Positions 7,874 through 17,820 of a DNA stretch of 64,000 bases are shown here, piece after piece (the first letter of the stretch is position 1; each line of letters begins with the position of its first letter). The DNA is from Streptomyces sp. P3. GTDB lineage: Bacteria; Actinomycetota; Actinomycetes; Streptomycetales; Streptomycetaceae. A model generated the notes under the pieces. That model did no database searches, was not told the DNA's origin, and saw nothing but the letters and a program-made list of their open reading frames with translations. The position numbers and the translations under genes are program-made. The stretch is taken from assembly GCA_016893485.2 (NCBI GenBank), contig JAFEKX020000001.1:9379501-9443500 (forward strand), in the 5' to 3' direction.

Positions 7874-8673
7874 TCAGGGCCTGACCGCGAACACCATGCC
7901 GATGTCGCCGGCCCGCTGTACCGAGTCCTGCTCGGTGTGGACTGTCAGGCCGTGTGCGAGGAGGACCTCGCAGACCGTGTCGCGGTTCTGCTGCCAGCGC
8001 TCCACCTCGACGACGGCTTGGCGGATCAGCGGCCAGTGGCGTTCCTCGATGCCTGTGAGTACCTCGAGTTCGGCGCCTTCCACGTCGACCTTGAGCAGGT
8101 CGATGTGGTCGATGCCCAGCTCGTCGAGCACCGACGACAGGGGCCTGACCTTCACCCGGTGTGTCTCAAGCTGCCGCAGCACCCGGAGCTTGCGGCCGAT
8201 GAGACGGGTGAGGAGGGGGCGGGTACGCGGCGCAGGACCGGTCCGAGGCCGCCCTTGCGGATCATTTCGACAACGCTGGCGGTGACCCGGCGGCGCTCAT
8301 CCTCGATGTTCGCCTGATCCCGCGAGGAGGACGAGAAAATCGTGGCGGCCGGAATGTAGCTGAAATCGAGTTCATCGTCATGGGACGCCAGGCCGTAGGG
8401 GAGCGCGGTCAGGCGTCCGTTGAAGAACTCACGCGCATTGCGGTCGAGAGTCGCGTGGAGTGCCGGCATCGGCTCGAAGGCGTAGATCCGCACGTCTCCG
8501 TCCAGCCGTTCGTAGACGGCGGCCGAGAACACACCAATGTTGGCGCCCACGTCGAGTACCGTCGCGCCCGGCGTGCACTCGATGCCGTGGGCGAAGTAGC
8601 CGTCCACCTCTGCGCGGAGGAAGGACGCCTCCCACCGATTGATGCTGTGCAGTTCCATCGCACTCATGGCCAT
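7874..8673 (-). CDS. FkbM-family SAM-dependent methyltransferase; one frame break
   Basis: The protein is about 266 residues when the break is repaired. The SAM-binding motif I is TVLDVGANIGVFSA, followed by VRIYAFEPMPALHATLDRN (motif II with the acidic Glu). The second half, in another frame, has IDHIDLLKVDVEGAELEVLTGI, the FkbM-specific D-x-E-G motif, and LIRQAVVEVERWQQ. Adding one C to the run opposite 8215-8219 joins them as RRVPAPLLTRLIG. I chose ATG 8673, although several nearby starts are possible because the leader is not conserved. FkbM enzymes O-methylate sugars, polyketides or glycolipids. No biosynthetic cluster surrounds it, so its acceptor is unknown. Confidence 0.8.
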
Positions 8674-9197
8674 GACAAAGTGATCTATCAGGGTTGGAGC
8701 CAACAAGCCAGCCCGCACGCACCCTTCGCTTCGACCGCGTTCCAGATCCCCAGGGTGTGACGTGGGCCCAAGCCCTGGAGGTTGTCTCACGTGGTGCTGC
8801 CGCGGCTACTCGGCCGTCCTCGTGGGAATCGTGTGGAGTACGGCTCCGCTCGATCCGGCAGGGCGACGCGTCGGATCCGGCGGCGGCGGGGTCGGCGCGA
8901 CCCGGCCTGTATTCTTGATCCACTCTGCGACGCATGTCGTCGAGGCTCGGTCGACCACCGATGGGCATGAGGAGACGGGGTGGCGGACAGGGACAACGAG
9001 GTCGGGAAACGCCGGACTCGCGGTTTAGGGAGACGAGGCCGTGCTTGACGGGCACCGTCGTCGAGGGGGCGAGGACCGCACACCGGCCACACCGCGTACC
9101 GTCCCATGCACACCGACAGGAACCGCCGGAGTGACGGGCAGACGAAGTGCCCACCGCGTCGGCGGGCGTCTGCCCCAGCCATGACCGGGAAGCGACA
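8674..9197. other. Divergent intergenic region, no gene recognised
   Basis: About 520 bp separate the FkbM gene and the lipid kinase gene, which point away from each other. Both promoters should be here. No convincing coding frame, operator palindrome or RNA gene was seen. Confidence 0.4.
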
Positions 9198-10586
9198 TTG
9201 AACGAGACCGGAACGACGCTCGAGACGGAAACCCAGGGACCCGAGACGGGGCTCGGCTGGGCGCGAGCCCTGGCCCGCCTCGCTCTGCTGTGCGTCGCGG
9301 GAGCGGTGGCCGCGGTGGTGGCCGGCACCGGCCACTGGTTCATCCTGCTGCTGGGCCTGGTCGGCCTCGCATTGGCCGCCGCGGGCCTGTGGTGGGCGTT
9401 GGCGCACCGCGGATTCGCCCGGCTCCTCGGTGCCCTGCTGGCGATCACCGCACCCGTCGGTGTCCTGGTGCTGTACGCCGTGTCGGGGCTGTGGTTGGTC
9501 GCGGTCATCGCCCTCGCGGCGTGGACGGCCGCGCTCGGCTGCGCGAGGAGTGCCCTGCGCCGACTGCGCAAGCCGCACGGCATGCACACCCGCACGGTGC
9601 GCGCCCCCGCCGGGCCGTGATCATCATGAACCCGAAGTCGGGTGGCGGGAAGGTCGGACAGTACGGACTCGTGGAGCGGGCCGAGGCACTGGGCGCACGG
9701 GTGATCCTGCTCGACCTCGACACGGATCCGGATCCCGTGGCACTGGCCCGACAGGCCGTCGCCGAGGGAGCGGACCTGCTCGGTGTGGCCGGCGGCGACG
9801 GTACCCAGGCCCTTGTGGCAGGAGTGGCCGCCCAGCACGGTCTGCCGTTCATGGTCGTGACAGCCGGCACCCGCAACCACTTCGCCATGGACCTCGGCCT
9901 GGACCGGGACGATCCGGTGAGCAGCCTGGAGGCGCTCTCGGACGGTGTGGAACTCCGCGTCGACCTCGGAGACATCTCCGGCCGGCCGTTCGTCAACACC
10001 GCCTCCTTCGGCACGTACGCGCACATCGTGCAGAACCCCGACTACCGCGACGCCAAAGCGGCCACCGCGCTCGACCAGTTGCCGGACCTGCTGGTGGGCG
10101 ACGCGGGCGCCGCCCTCAGCGCCCATACCGACGAAGAGGTCCTGGAGGCCCCGCAGGCGGTGCTGGTCAGCAACAACCCCTACGCACGGGCCGATCCCTG
10201 ACCGGCGGTCGCAGGGAACGGCTCGACACGGGCGCGCTCGGCGTGATCGCGGTCCGGGTCGGGGAGCGGTGCAAGCCGCCGAACTGGCGCTGCTGGGGAG
10301 CGGGCCAGCGGCATCACGACCCTGACGTCCCGCAGCGTCGTCGTCGAGTCCGACGAGGAGACCATCCCGGTGGCCGTGGACGGCGAGGCACTCCTCCTGC
10401 CTCCGCCCGTGGTGTGCACGATACGGCCCGGCGCGCTGCGGGTGCGCGTGCCGCGGGAACGCCCGGGGCACCGTACGTCGCACCGGCCGTCGACTGGTAC
10501 CGCGTCCTACGTCTCGCCTTCGGACGGCCGCGCCACGACCGAGCAGCCCCCCACACGACAAGGACCAGGAGCAGAGCGATGATTGA
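9198..10586 (+). CDS. Diacylglycerol/sphingosine-kinase-like lipid kinase with N-terminal membrane domain; frame breaks
   Basis: The N-terminal 140 residues contain four to five hydrophobic helices (LALLCVAGAVAAVVAG, WFILLLGLVGLALAAAGLWW, LLGALLAITAPVGVLVLYAV, LWLVAVIALAAWTAAL). A DAGK catalytic domain follows: VIIMNPKSGGGKVG, the nucleotide loop GVAGGDGTQALVAGVA, and TAGTRNHFAMDLGLD. Then come NTASFGTYAHIV and a C-terminal lobe (DTGALGVIAVRVG, ITTLTSRSVVVESDEETIPVAVDGEAL). Three or four single-base losses (near 9605, 10195, 10265-10300 and 10545) split the frame. Repaired, it ends near 10586, overlapping the PAP2 start. TTG 9198 with GGGAAG upstream is the likeliest start. It should phosphorylate a membrane lipid at the inner leaflet, with the next gene acting in reverse. 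Confidence 0.75.
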
Positions 10587-11204
10587 CCACCACCCTCGAC
10601 AGCAACCAGACCCGCAGGGCCTGTTGCGAGACCTCGCCAGCCTCGACCGGGTCCTCTACGAGGCCGTGACGGTCACCAGCACACCCGCACTCGACTCGGC
10701 GCTGCGCCGGCTGTCCGCCGCGGCCGATCACTCCAAGATCTCTCGTGATCGCCGCCGGCCTGGCGCTTCGCCCCGGCCGCTCACGCCGCGCCGCGGTCCT
10801 CGGCGTCGCGGCGATCGGCGTCGCGTCCACCACGGCCAACCTGCTCGGCAAGCGTCTCGTACGGCGGCCACGCCCCGCACCGCGCCGAGGACTCGCCCTT
10901 CCCGGGCCGGCACGTCCCCATGCCCGCGTCCGCCTCGTTCCCCTCCGGCCACACGGCCTCCGCCGTCGCCTTCGCCGCGGCGGCCGGGCCGGTGTTCCCG
11001 GCCGTCACGGTCCCGCTCGGCCTGCTGGCCTGCGCAGTGGGCTACTCGCGTGTTCACACAGGGGTGCACTATCCGGGCGACGTCATCGCCGGCGCCGTAC
11101 TCGGAACGGGCGCAGCTGCCGCCGTCCTCGCGACGGCCGCCCACTGGGACGGCTCGGGCAGCCGTATCGCCGGGTGGCTGACCCGCGGCCCTTCGGCCCG
11201 GTGA
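10579..11204 (+). CDS. PAP2-family phosphatase; two frame breaks
   Basis: A phosphatidic-acid phosphatase type 2 protein of about 209 residues after repair. All three catalytic motifs are visible: K-x6-RP (LGKRLVRRPRP), PSGH (SASFPSGHTASAVAFA) and SR-x5-H-x3-D (GYSRVHTGVHYPGDVIAG). Hydrophobic helices lie between and after them. Breaks near 10740 and 10880 place the three parts in different frames, each rejoined by one base. ATG 10579 overlaps the restored end of the lipid kinase gene, so kinase and phosphatase are probably made together and act on the same class of membrane lipid. Confidence 0.78.
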
Positions 11205-11274
11205 CGGTCCGGGGTCCCGGCGCTTGGACGTCCATACCCCGGACCACGGCGTGCGGCACTGCGGGTAGAGGCTG
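11205..11274. other. Short spacer after the PAP2 gene
   Basis: Contains GGTCCGGGGTCC and CCCCGGACC segments that can pair as an imperfect hairpin, a possible terminator for the kinase/phosphatase operon. Nothing else was recognised. Confidence 0.3.
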
Positions 11275-11382
11275 AAGTTCGCCGACACCGCCCGCCTCGA
11301 ACACGGCGCGGACGTCGCCCTGTTCGTCACGACCGGCGGCACGTTCCCAAAGGCCGCGCTCGGCCTGGCGGTGCGTCACCGG
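11275..11382 (+). pseudogene. Fragment resembling an Mrr-type restriction endonuclease
   Basis: One frame reads KFADTARLEHGADVALFVTT followed by GTFPKAALGLAVRHR. The pattern HGAD-x-ALFVTTG-x-F-x-A-A-x-x-A resembles the C-terminal core of Mrr/restriction-endonuclease-like proteins in Streptomyces. There is no start, upstream domain or continuation, so this would be a small leftover of a lost gene. The resemblance rests on about 35 residues. Confidence 0.35.
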
Positions 11383-11792
11383 CCTGTGTCGGCGTGCGCC
11401 TTTCCCCACCGGTACCCCGGCAGTCCGTCACCGCAGCCGGAACCTCCCCAGAGCTGCGGTGACGTCTTCTCAGCCGCGCAGCCACCCGGGACTCCGCTCC
11501 ATCCCCAACTGCCAACTCCCCTGGGGTGGTCGGCCGCCGCGACATCGCGTCCGGTGAGGTGAGCGGCTGCGCCCAGTGATTCGGGCATGGCGGGCTGGCG
11601 CGGGGCGGTGTTGAACAGGTACGGCCTGTCGGTGGCGATGTACCGGTGCGCCTGCGCCGCACGGAAGCGGGGCCCTTGCGCAAGTCGTTGACATGACCCT
11701 GCCCTGTGGCTAGCTTCACGAACAGTTCTCGCCCGTACTCCAGGGGGCCTGTTCGCGGATTCGCATCGCCAGGCGCCTTGCCCCGATAGTGC
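11383..11792. other. Intergenic region, no gene recognised
   Basis: About 400 bp precede the GH92 control region. No frame on either strand shows a recognisable domain, and no RNA gene or repeat stood out. Confidence 0.4.
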
Positions 11793-11858
11793 GACAACGT
11801 TGTCCAACTCGACTGCTGCTCATGCGAGTTCTGCGGTTCATGCGAAGACAACGTTGTC
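11793..11858 (+). promoter_or_regulatory. Two identical LacI-type operators upstream of GH92
   Basis: The perfect 12-bp palindrome GACAACGTTGTC occurs at 11793-11804 and again at 11847-11858, centre to centre 54 bp apart and about 75 bp before the GH92 start. A central CG with this symmetry is typical of LacI-family sugar-responsive repressors in actinomycetes. No lacI-like gene is in the window. Between the sites and the start codon lies a CT-rich leader with repeated ATCTCC units. Confidence 0.7.
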
Positions 11859-11931
11859 AGTCCCAGGTTCAGTCCCATCTCCATCTCCATCTCGATCTCC
11901 AGCTCCCGCTTCCGAGTAGAGGAGAAACCCC

Positions 11932-14701
11932 GTGACACGACTGTCGAGACCTCCCGGAACGGCCGTGATCGGTCTGTTCGCGGCCGCGGCGCTGGCCATG
12001 GCCGGCCTGTGCGCACCCGCGTGGGCGGCCGGAAAGGCGGCGCTCGTCGCGTCGCCGGCCACCGTGGTCAACCCGTTCATCGGCACGTCGAACGAGGCCA
12101 ACGACTTCCCAGGGCCGACGTGCCGTTCGGCATGGTGCAGTGGAGCCCCGACACGACGTCGCGGCCCCCGGTGGCGGCTACGAGTACAACGACTCGTCCA
12201 TCACCGGCTTCAGCCTCACTCACATCGCCGGGCCGGGCTGCGGCGCGGCGGGAGACGTGCCGGTGCTGCCCACGGTCGGCGCGGTCAACAGCGGCGCCAC
12301 GGACGCGTTCTCGCACGCCAACGAATCGGCGTCCGCGGGGTCGTACAAGGTCGGGCTGAACAACCAGGTGACCACCGAACTGACCACCACGGCCCGCAGC
12401 GGGATGGCGCGCTTCACCTTCCCCTCGACCAGCCAGGCCAACCTGATCTTCAAGCTGACGGGCAGTCAGAACGGGGCCTCGTCCACACAGTTCACCAAGG
12501 TCTCGAACACCGAGGTGAGCGGACAGGTCACCAGCGGGCGCTTCTGCGGCGCCGGGAACACGTACACCGTGTACTTCGACATGGTCTTCGACCAGCCGTT
12601 CGCCTCCCAGGGAAGCTCGGTCGCCAAGTCGTCGGCCGCCACTCCCGCGAAGCCCCGTACGGCGTCCAAGAACGCGGCCGAGCAGCCCAACAAGCCCGTG
12701 CTGCACGGAAAGACGCCCGCCGCCGCGGCCCCGAAGACCGCCAAGGGCAGCGCCTCGCCCCAGGCCGCCGCCTCGAACGGCTACGTCACCTTCAACACCA
12801 CGAGCAACCCGGTGGTGCAGGCCAAGGTCGGCGTCTCCTACGTCTCGGTGGCCAACGCGACCGCCAACCGGGCCGCGGAGAACACCGGTTGGGACTTCAA
12901 CGCGACCCGCACCGCCGCCCAGGACGCCTGGAACAGCGCGTTGGGCAAGATACAGATCGCGGGCGGAACAGCCGCGCAGCAGCAGACCTTCTACACCGCG
13001 CTCTACCACTCACTCCTGCACCCGAACGTCATCAGCGACACCAACGGCCAGTACTACGGTTTCGACGGCAGAACCCACACCGTGGACGCCGGCCACAAGG
13101 CCGTCTACGCCAACTACTCGGGCTGGGACATCTACCGCTCGCAGGCACAGCTCGAAGCCCTGGTCGCACCCCAAGTCGCCTCGGACACCGCACAGTCGAT
13201 GGTCGACGACTACGCCCAGACCGGCATCTTCCCCAAGTGGTCCGAGAACAACGGCGAGTCGTACGTGATGGTCGGAGACCCGGCGGACGGCATCATCGCC
13301 GACTACTACGCCTTCGGCGCCCGGGACTTCGACACCACGACCGCCCTCGCGGACATGGTCAAGCAGGCGAGCACGACCAACAACGACCGGCCGGGCCTCA
13401 ACTACCTGAACTCTCCCGGGTACATGCCGCACGACGGCAGCTACGGCTGCTGCAACTTCTACGGCCCCGTCGCCACCACGCTGGAGTACAACACCGCCGA
13501 CTTCGCGCTCTCCGCGATGGCCGGGGCGCTCGGTGACACCGGCAACCAGAAGACGTACGCCAATCGCGCCCAGGACTGGCGCAACGTGCTCAACCCGGCC
13601 TCCGGCTTCGTCGAACCGCGTAACGCGAACGGCTCCTGGACCGGCGGCTTCGACCCCACCAGCGGCACCGACATGGTCGAGGCCGACTCCTGGATCTACA
13701 CCGGGATGATCCCCTTCAACATCGGCGGTCTCGCGCGCGCCAAGGGCGGCAACACGGCGATGAGCCACTACCTGGACACCGTGCTGCGCAGCTACACGGG
13801 CGACCAGGGGTACGCGTGGGTCGGCAACGAACCCAGCATCGAACTGCCGTGGGAGTACGACTACATCGGGCAGCCCTACAAGACCCAGGGCACCGTACGG
13901 GCCATCCAGCAGCAGATCTGGGGAACACCCCCGGCGGGCTTGCCGACGGCAACGACGACCTCGGCGCGATGAGCGCGTGGTACGTGTGGTCCGCGCTCGG
14001 CATGTTCCCGAGACCCCCGGCACCTCCGATCTCGCCCTGGGCTCCCCGGTGTTCACGCAGGCCGTGATCACCCTGCCGTCGGGCAAGACGCTCACGATCA
14101 ACGGCAACGGCGCCGCCGACAACGCCCCCTACGTCCAGTCCGCGACGTGGAACGGCTCCGCCTGGAACAACGCCTACGCCCCCACGTCGGCGATCACCGC
14201 GGGCGGCACGCTGACCTACACGCTCGGCACGAGCGCGAACACATCCTGGGCGACGGCCGCGTCCGCCGCTCCACCCTCCTACGCCGGTGACACCACGGCT
14301 CCGGCCTCACCCCGTATCGGCCCCATCACCTCGGCGGTGGCGGCCAACCTGTGCGTGGACGACGCGAATTCCTCCACCACCGACGGCAACCACGTCCAGC
14401 TCTGGACCTGCAACAGCACCTACGCCCAGGACTGGATCGTCGCCGGCGACGGAACGGTCCGAGCCTGGGCAAATGCCTGGACGCCGACCACAGCGGAACC
14501 ACCAACGGCACCCTCATCCAACTCTGGACGTGCAACGGCAGCGGCGCCCAGCAGTGGACCGCGGGCGCCAACGGCTCCTTGATCAACCCCCAGTCCAAGC
14601 TGTGCCTCGACGACCCCAACTCCACGACCACGACCGGCACCCAGCTCCAGCTCTACACCTGCAACGGCTCGGCAGCCCAGAACTGGAAACTGCCGGCCTG
14701 A
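11932..14701 (+). CDS. Secreted GH92 alpha-mannosidase with C-terminal ricin-type lectin domain; several frame breaks
   Basis: The GTG start at 11932 follows GAGGAGAAA. A signal peptide (TAVIGLFAAAALAMAGLCAPAWAA) precedes the GH92 N-domain (VNPFIGTSNEANDFPG then DVPFGMVQWSPDT and GYEYNDSSITGFSLTHIAGPG). The catalytic domain includes YANYSGWDIYRSQ, ADSWIYTGMIPFNIGGL, WVGNEPSIELPW and GNDDLGAMSAWYVWSALGMFP, all typical of this calcium-dependent exo-acting family. After a C-terminal beta-domain comes a ricin B-type lectin module with repeated LW/LYTCN-x3-AQ-x-W. About five breaks (12112, 12165, near 13930, 14010 and 14450) split the frame. It probably trims extracellular mannose glycans under LacI-type control. 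Confidence 0.83.
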
Positions 14702-14710
14702 GCCACAGGA

Positions 14711-14741
14711 CCGGGGCGCCCGTCAGCACTGGGCGCCCCGG
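14711..14741 (+). terminator. Terminator after GH92 gene
   Basis: A perfect 11-bp stem, CCGGGGCGCCC (14711-14721) with GGGCGCCCCGG (14731-14741) and a nine-base loop, begins ten bases after the GH92 stop. Confidence 0.8.
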
Positions 14742-14824
14742 CCATCTGGCCGGGGCACGGACCGTCCCTGGCTGCCAACTGCCAACTGCCCAGGGTCTGT
14801 TCTGTCGATCGCGGCCGCCGGCGG

Positions 14825-15509
14825 TCACACTCCGATGAAGCTCACCGTTTCCGTCATGTCCGCCCGTCCGGTGCGCAGCCGTGGCACGCCTTCCCTCTCA
14901 AATCCCACCGAGATGCCGCAGAACAGCACGAGCTCGTCATCGGCTTTGACGGTTCGGCTGACGGTCTCGCGGTACATGGTCCACATCACCTGGGGGCAGC
15001 TGTGCAACCCTTCCGCCCTCAGTAACAGCATGACCGTCTGCAGATACATCCCCGCGTCTCCCCACTGCCCGGGCCCCATCGTCCGGTCGAGGTAGCAGAA
15101 CAGCACAACCGGCGCCCCGAACGCCTCCGAGTTCAAGACGGCGATCTTTACGGGCCTGTCGGGGTCGTCGCGCTCAATCCCCAGTGCTTCGTACCGCTGG
15201 GCCGCCGCAGCGGAGAAGCGGTCCAGATAGGGCGAGTTCAGCTTGTTCGGGTACATCGGATACTCCCCGCTCATCACCGGGGTCTCCCGCCAGTGCCCTG
15301 CCGGTCGCGCGCCTCTTCAGTTCAGCCAGGGGTTCGCCGGTCACGACATACAGATGCCACGGCTGGAGGTTTCCGCTGGACGGAGCCCGCGTCGCTGCAT
15401 TCAGCACTCGTTCGAGCACCTCCTTGGGTACCGGATCATCGCTGAACGCCCGTACGGCCCGGCGACTGTCCACGGCCTCATACACATCCACGTCTTCGTG
15501 TCCTCTCAT
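14825..15509 (-). CDS. Nitroreductase-family protein; one frame break
   Basis: The protein is about 227 residues after repair. The N-terminal FMN-binding segment is YEAVDSRRAVRAFSDDPVPKEVLERVLNAATRAPSSGNLQPWHLYVV, the classical nitroreductase opening. The second half carries GQWGDAGMYLQTVMLLLRAEGLHSCPQ and a C-terminal VLFCGISVGFEREGVPRLRTGRAD. A break near 15290 separates the halves, and adding one base continues through VMSGEYPMYPNKLNSPYLDRF. Such flavoenzymes reduce nitro groups, quinones or enones with NAD(P)H. The gene stands alone and the substrate is unknown. Confidence 0.82.
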
Positions 15510-15925
15510 TCCGACCGGGCCCCTCCACCGTATTCAGCGGTCAGCACCGAGCATCGCCGTGGGCTGGACGAAGTCCCCACGATCGGTCAGCCGTTGGTAC
15601 GGCTATAGGGAGCAGGAGTGATCTGACGGATGCCCAGTCGGAGCGGGCAATTGGTGAATGGGGTGCAGTACCGGGGAGGGGCAGGTTCTCCTGGTAGGAC
15701 AAGGGGGCTGGGGACGGCATGTTCCTGGTGCTGAGCGGGGGAGCATCCGCCGCCTTCGCTCCTTCTGCGCCGCGGTGTTGCCCGCGCCGTCGGGCAGCAG
15801 TTGCTCCCTCGACTTCGGGGTGGACGGTCTGGACACGGAGTTGACCGAGGTGGTCCATCTGTGACGCGGTCTCGGTGGCCAGAGCTGGAGCCCTTTCCGG
15901 CCCAAGGACAGGGGACCTGCTGTCG
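15510..15925. other. Intergenic region, no gene recognised
   Basis: About 415 bp lie between divergent genes and must carry both promoters. No convincing coding frame, operator or RNA gene was seen. Confidence 0.4.
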
Positions 15926-16462
15926 ATGCGTGAAGACGAGTACGCGATCATCTGGATCGTGACCTCTGTGACTCCATCCGAGCCCGTCGCCGCTGGGAGC
16001 AATCGGATCAAGGTGTGGTTCCGGTTTGTGCCGCGTGAAGGCTGGCTTCCCCACGACACTGAGGGGTTGTGGGCAACGCGGCTGAGCGCCGATACCGCCC
16101 GGGTGGAGAACATCCCCTTCCTGCAGAACGGGGTGGCCGAGGGCGAGATCGTGCGGTTCGTGACGGATGCCGACGGTCTCCACTGGTCGAAGGAGCGGGT
16201 GGAGGCGTCCGGCAACTGCACCATCCGAGTCCTGCCCGTTCCCTCCGGTCCGCTGGGGCGAAGCGCTCGGGCTGTGCACGAGCGACTGTCGCCGTTCGGT
16301 CTGGGCGGTGAGGTCTTCAGCGAGGAGTTCCCGTTGGTCGCCTTCACCGTGCCGGCCGATGCAGATCTTTGTGGGATCAAGGCAATGCTCAACCGTGGCA
16401 GGGAGGACGGATGGTGGCACTTCGAAGCCGGTTGTGTAACCGATGCATGGCGCAACGCGTAG
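15926..16462 (+). CDS. DUF4265 domain protein
   Basis: This 178-residue protein matches the DUF4265 layout: an N-terminal strand IKVWFRFVPREGWLPHDTEGLWATRL, the signature ARVENIPFLQNGVAEGEIVRFV, and ASGNCTIRVLPVP, then a second compact subdomain (FPLVAFTVPADADLCGIKAMLNRGREDGWWHFEAGCV). ATG 15926 is preferred over the 17-residue extension because GGGGA lies ten bases upstream and the family starts about there. The function is unknown. DUF4265 proteins are small soluble proteins often found beside polymorphic-toxin or immunity-like genes, but no toxin gene is visible here. Confidence 0.72.
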   Translation: MREDEYAIIWIVTSVTPSEPVAAGSNRIKVWFRFVPREGWLPHDTEGLWATRLSADTARVENIPFLQNGVAEGEIVRFVTDADGLHWSKERVEASGNCTIRVLPVPSGPLGRSARAVHERLSPFGLGGEVFSEEFPLVAFTVPADADLCGIKAMLNRGREDGWWHFEAGCVTDAWRNA

Positions 16463-16984
16463 TCCAGCCAGCCCGAGAGCGGCCTCGGCGGGCGTCGGGT
16501 CGAACCGTACATCGACAACGATGAGGTGGACGACGGCTGAACTTACGACCGCCATCCCCGGGCCGAGGTGGCACGACGGTCCCGATTCCTCGCGGGCGCT
16601 GTCAGACCCCGTTCGTACACTGGTCGTGACAGTCGCTGATGTTGTCGCTCCAGCTTGTTCAGACGGCTTCAGTCAGGTCGCCACCAGGCGGGTCGTAAGG
16701 GACTGGTGCGGGCCACGCGATCGCCGCCGAGGTGAGGGCCAAGCACCCGGCTATCGCAGACCAGAGTTGGCTTGATCCGGCGTCCGTGCCTGGCCGTGGC
16801 GTCTCTCGTCGGTCGGCGCGAAGAGCCACCTCTTTCGGGTGACGGGTCGACGTTTCGCACCCGTGGTCCAGGAAGCACGGCTAGCCGCAGCCATAACAAC
16901 TACGTCCAGGGCAGGGGCAGTTGGGGCGGGCCTGCCGGGCCGGGGCCGTGTAGGCGTCCGGCCCGGGCAGGGCCGTAGAGCCGC
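16463..16984. other. Intergenic region, possible decayed DNA
   Basis: About 520 bp separate two convergent genes. Short Arg/Pro-rich frames exist on both strands without a recognisable domain. Segments look like eroded coding sequence, but I could not assign a family. Confidence 0.4.
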
Positions 16985-17674
16985 TTACGCGCCAGTGTTG
17001 GTGACGAGTTCGATGAGGGCGTCGGCGGTCGGGCCGGAGGAGGCGGGGTTCTGGCCGGTGATCAGGAGGCCGTCCCGCAGGACGTACGGTGCCCAGTCGT
17101 CGCCCTTGGAGTAGTCGCCGCCGAGCCTGACGAGCTCGTCCTCGACCAGGAAGGGAACCACCTTGGTGAGCTGGACTCCCTCTTCCTCGCTGTTGGTGAA
17201 TCCGGTGACCTTCTTGCCGCGCACCAGCGGAGTGCCGTCCTCGTTCACCGCGTGCCGCAGGACACCGGGGGCGTGGCAGACCAGGGCGAGCGGCTTGCCG
17301 GCGCGCAGGGTGGTCTCGATCAGCCGGATCGAGGTGGGGTCCTCGGCCAGGTCCCACAGCGGGCCGTGGCCACCGGGGTAGAAGACCGTGTCGAAGTCGT
17401 CGGAAGAGACAGAGTCGAGGCGGACGGTGTGGGCGAGGGCGTCCATGGCCTCGGAGTCGGCCTCGAAGCGCCGGGTCTCGTCGGTCTGGCTGGCCGGCTC
17501 GTTGCTCTTGGGGTCCAGCGGAGGCTGACCGCCCTTGGGGGAGGCGAGCACGAGGTCGATGCCGGCGTCCTTGAAGCGGTAGTAGGGGGCGGCCAACTCC
17601 TCCAGCCAGAAGCCGGTCTTCTTGCCGGTGTCGCCGAGTTCGTCGTGCGAGGTGAGGACGATGAGAACCTTCAT
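16985..17674 (-). CDS. DJ-1/PfpI (Hsp31-like) glutamine-amidotransferase-fold protein
   Basis: An intact 229-residue protein of the class I glutamine amidotransferase-like superfamily. The nucleophile elbow is ALVCHAPGVL, with Cys about residue 131. An acidic residue (WLEELAAPYYRF) and DTVFYPGGHGPLWDL complete the Hsp31/PfpI pattern. Relatives act as glyoxalase III, protein deglycase or holding chaperones against reactive aldehydes. Two copies of the TAGACCGGTCGT-type operator precede the gene, shared with the adjacent TetR gene and the hydrolase gene. Control by a repressor that senses electrophiles would fit this enzyme type, though that is inference. Confidence 0.87.
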   Translation of the reverse strand: MKVLIVLTSHDELGDTGKKTGFWLEELAAPYYRFKDAGIDLVLASPKGGQPPLDPKSNEPASQTDETRRFEADSEAMDALAHTVRLDSVSSDDFDTVFYPGGHGPLWDLAEDPTSIRLIETTLRAGKPLALVCHAPGVLRHAVNEDGTPLVRGKKVTGFTNSEEEGVQLTKVVPFLVEDELVRLGGDYSKGDDWAPYVLRDGLLITGQNPASSGPTADALIELVTNTGA

Positions 17675-17696
17675 GAGTGCTGCTCCTTCGCGTGGT

Positions 17697-17732
17697 GTAC
17701 CGGTCGTCTCTAATCAGTAGACCGGTCGTCTC
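17697..17732 (-). promoter_or_regulatory. Double TetR operator before the DJ-1/PfpI gene
   Basis: ACCGGTCGTCTC occurs at 17699-17710 and 17721-17732, exactly 22 bp apart, about two helical turns. The second copy, extended to TAGACCGGTCGTCT (17718-17731), matches the sites before the TetR and hydrolase genes. The pair lies 23-58 bp upstream of the start codon, where it would block transcription. Confidence 0.75.
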
Positions 17733-17820
17733 TGGCTGGGCAACGAGATCACCTGTGTGGCCTCGGTGTGATCCGATAGGTGATGTGTGGTGCATGGCGC
17801 CGGGGTGCCGCCCCGGAGTG

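Noticed and set aside
11327..12016. A 229-residue minus-strand gene across the GH92 promoter
   Set aside because: It includes repetitive EMEMEM residues made by the CT-rich leader and covers two operators. It is probably not coding.
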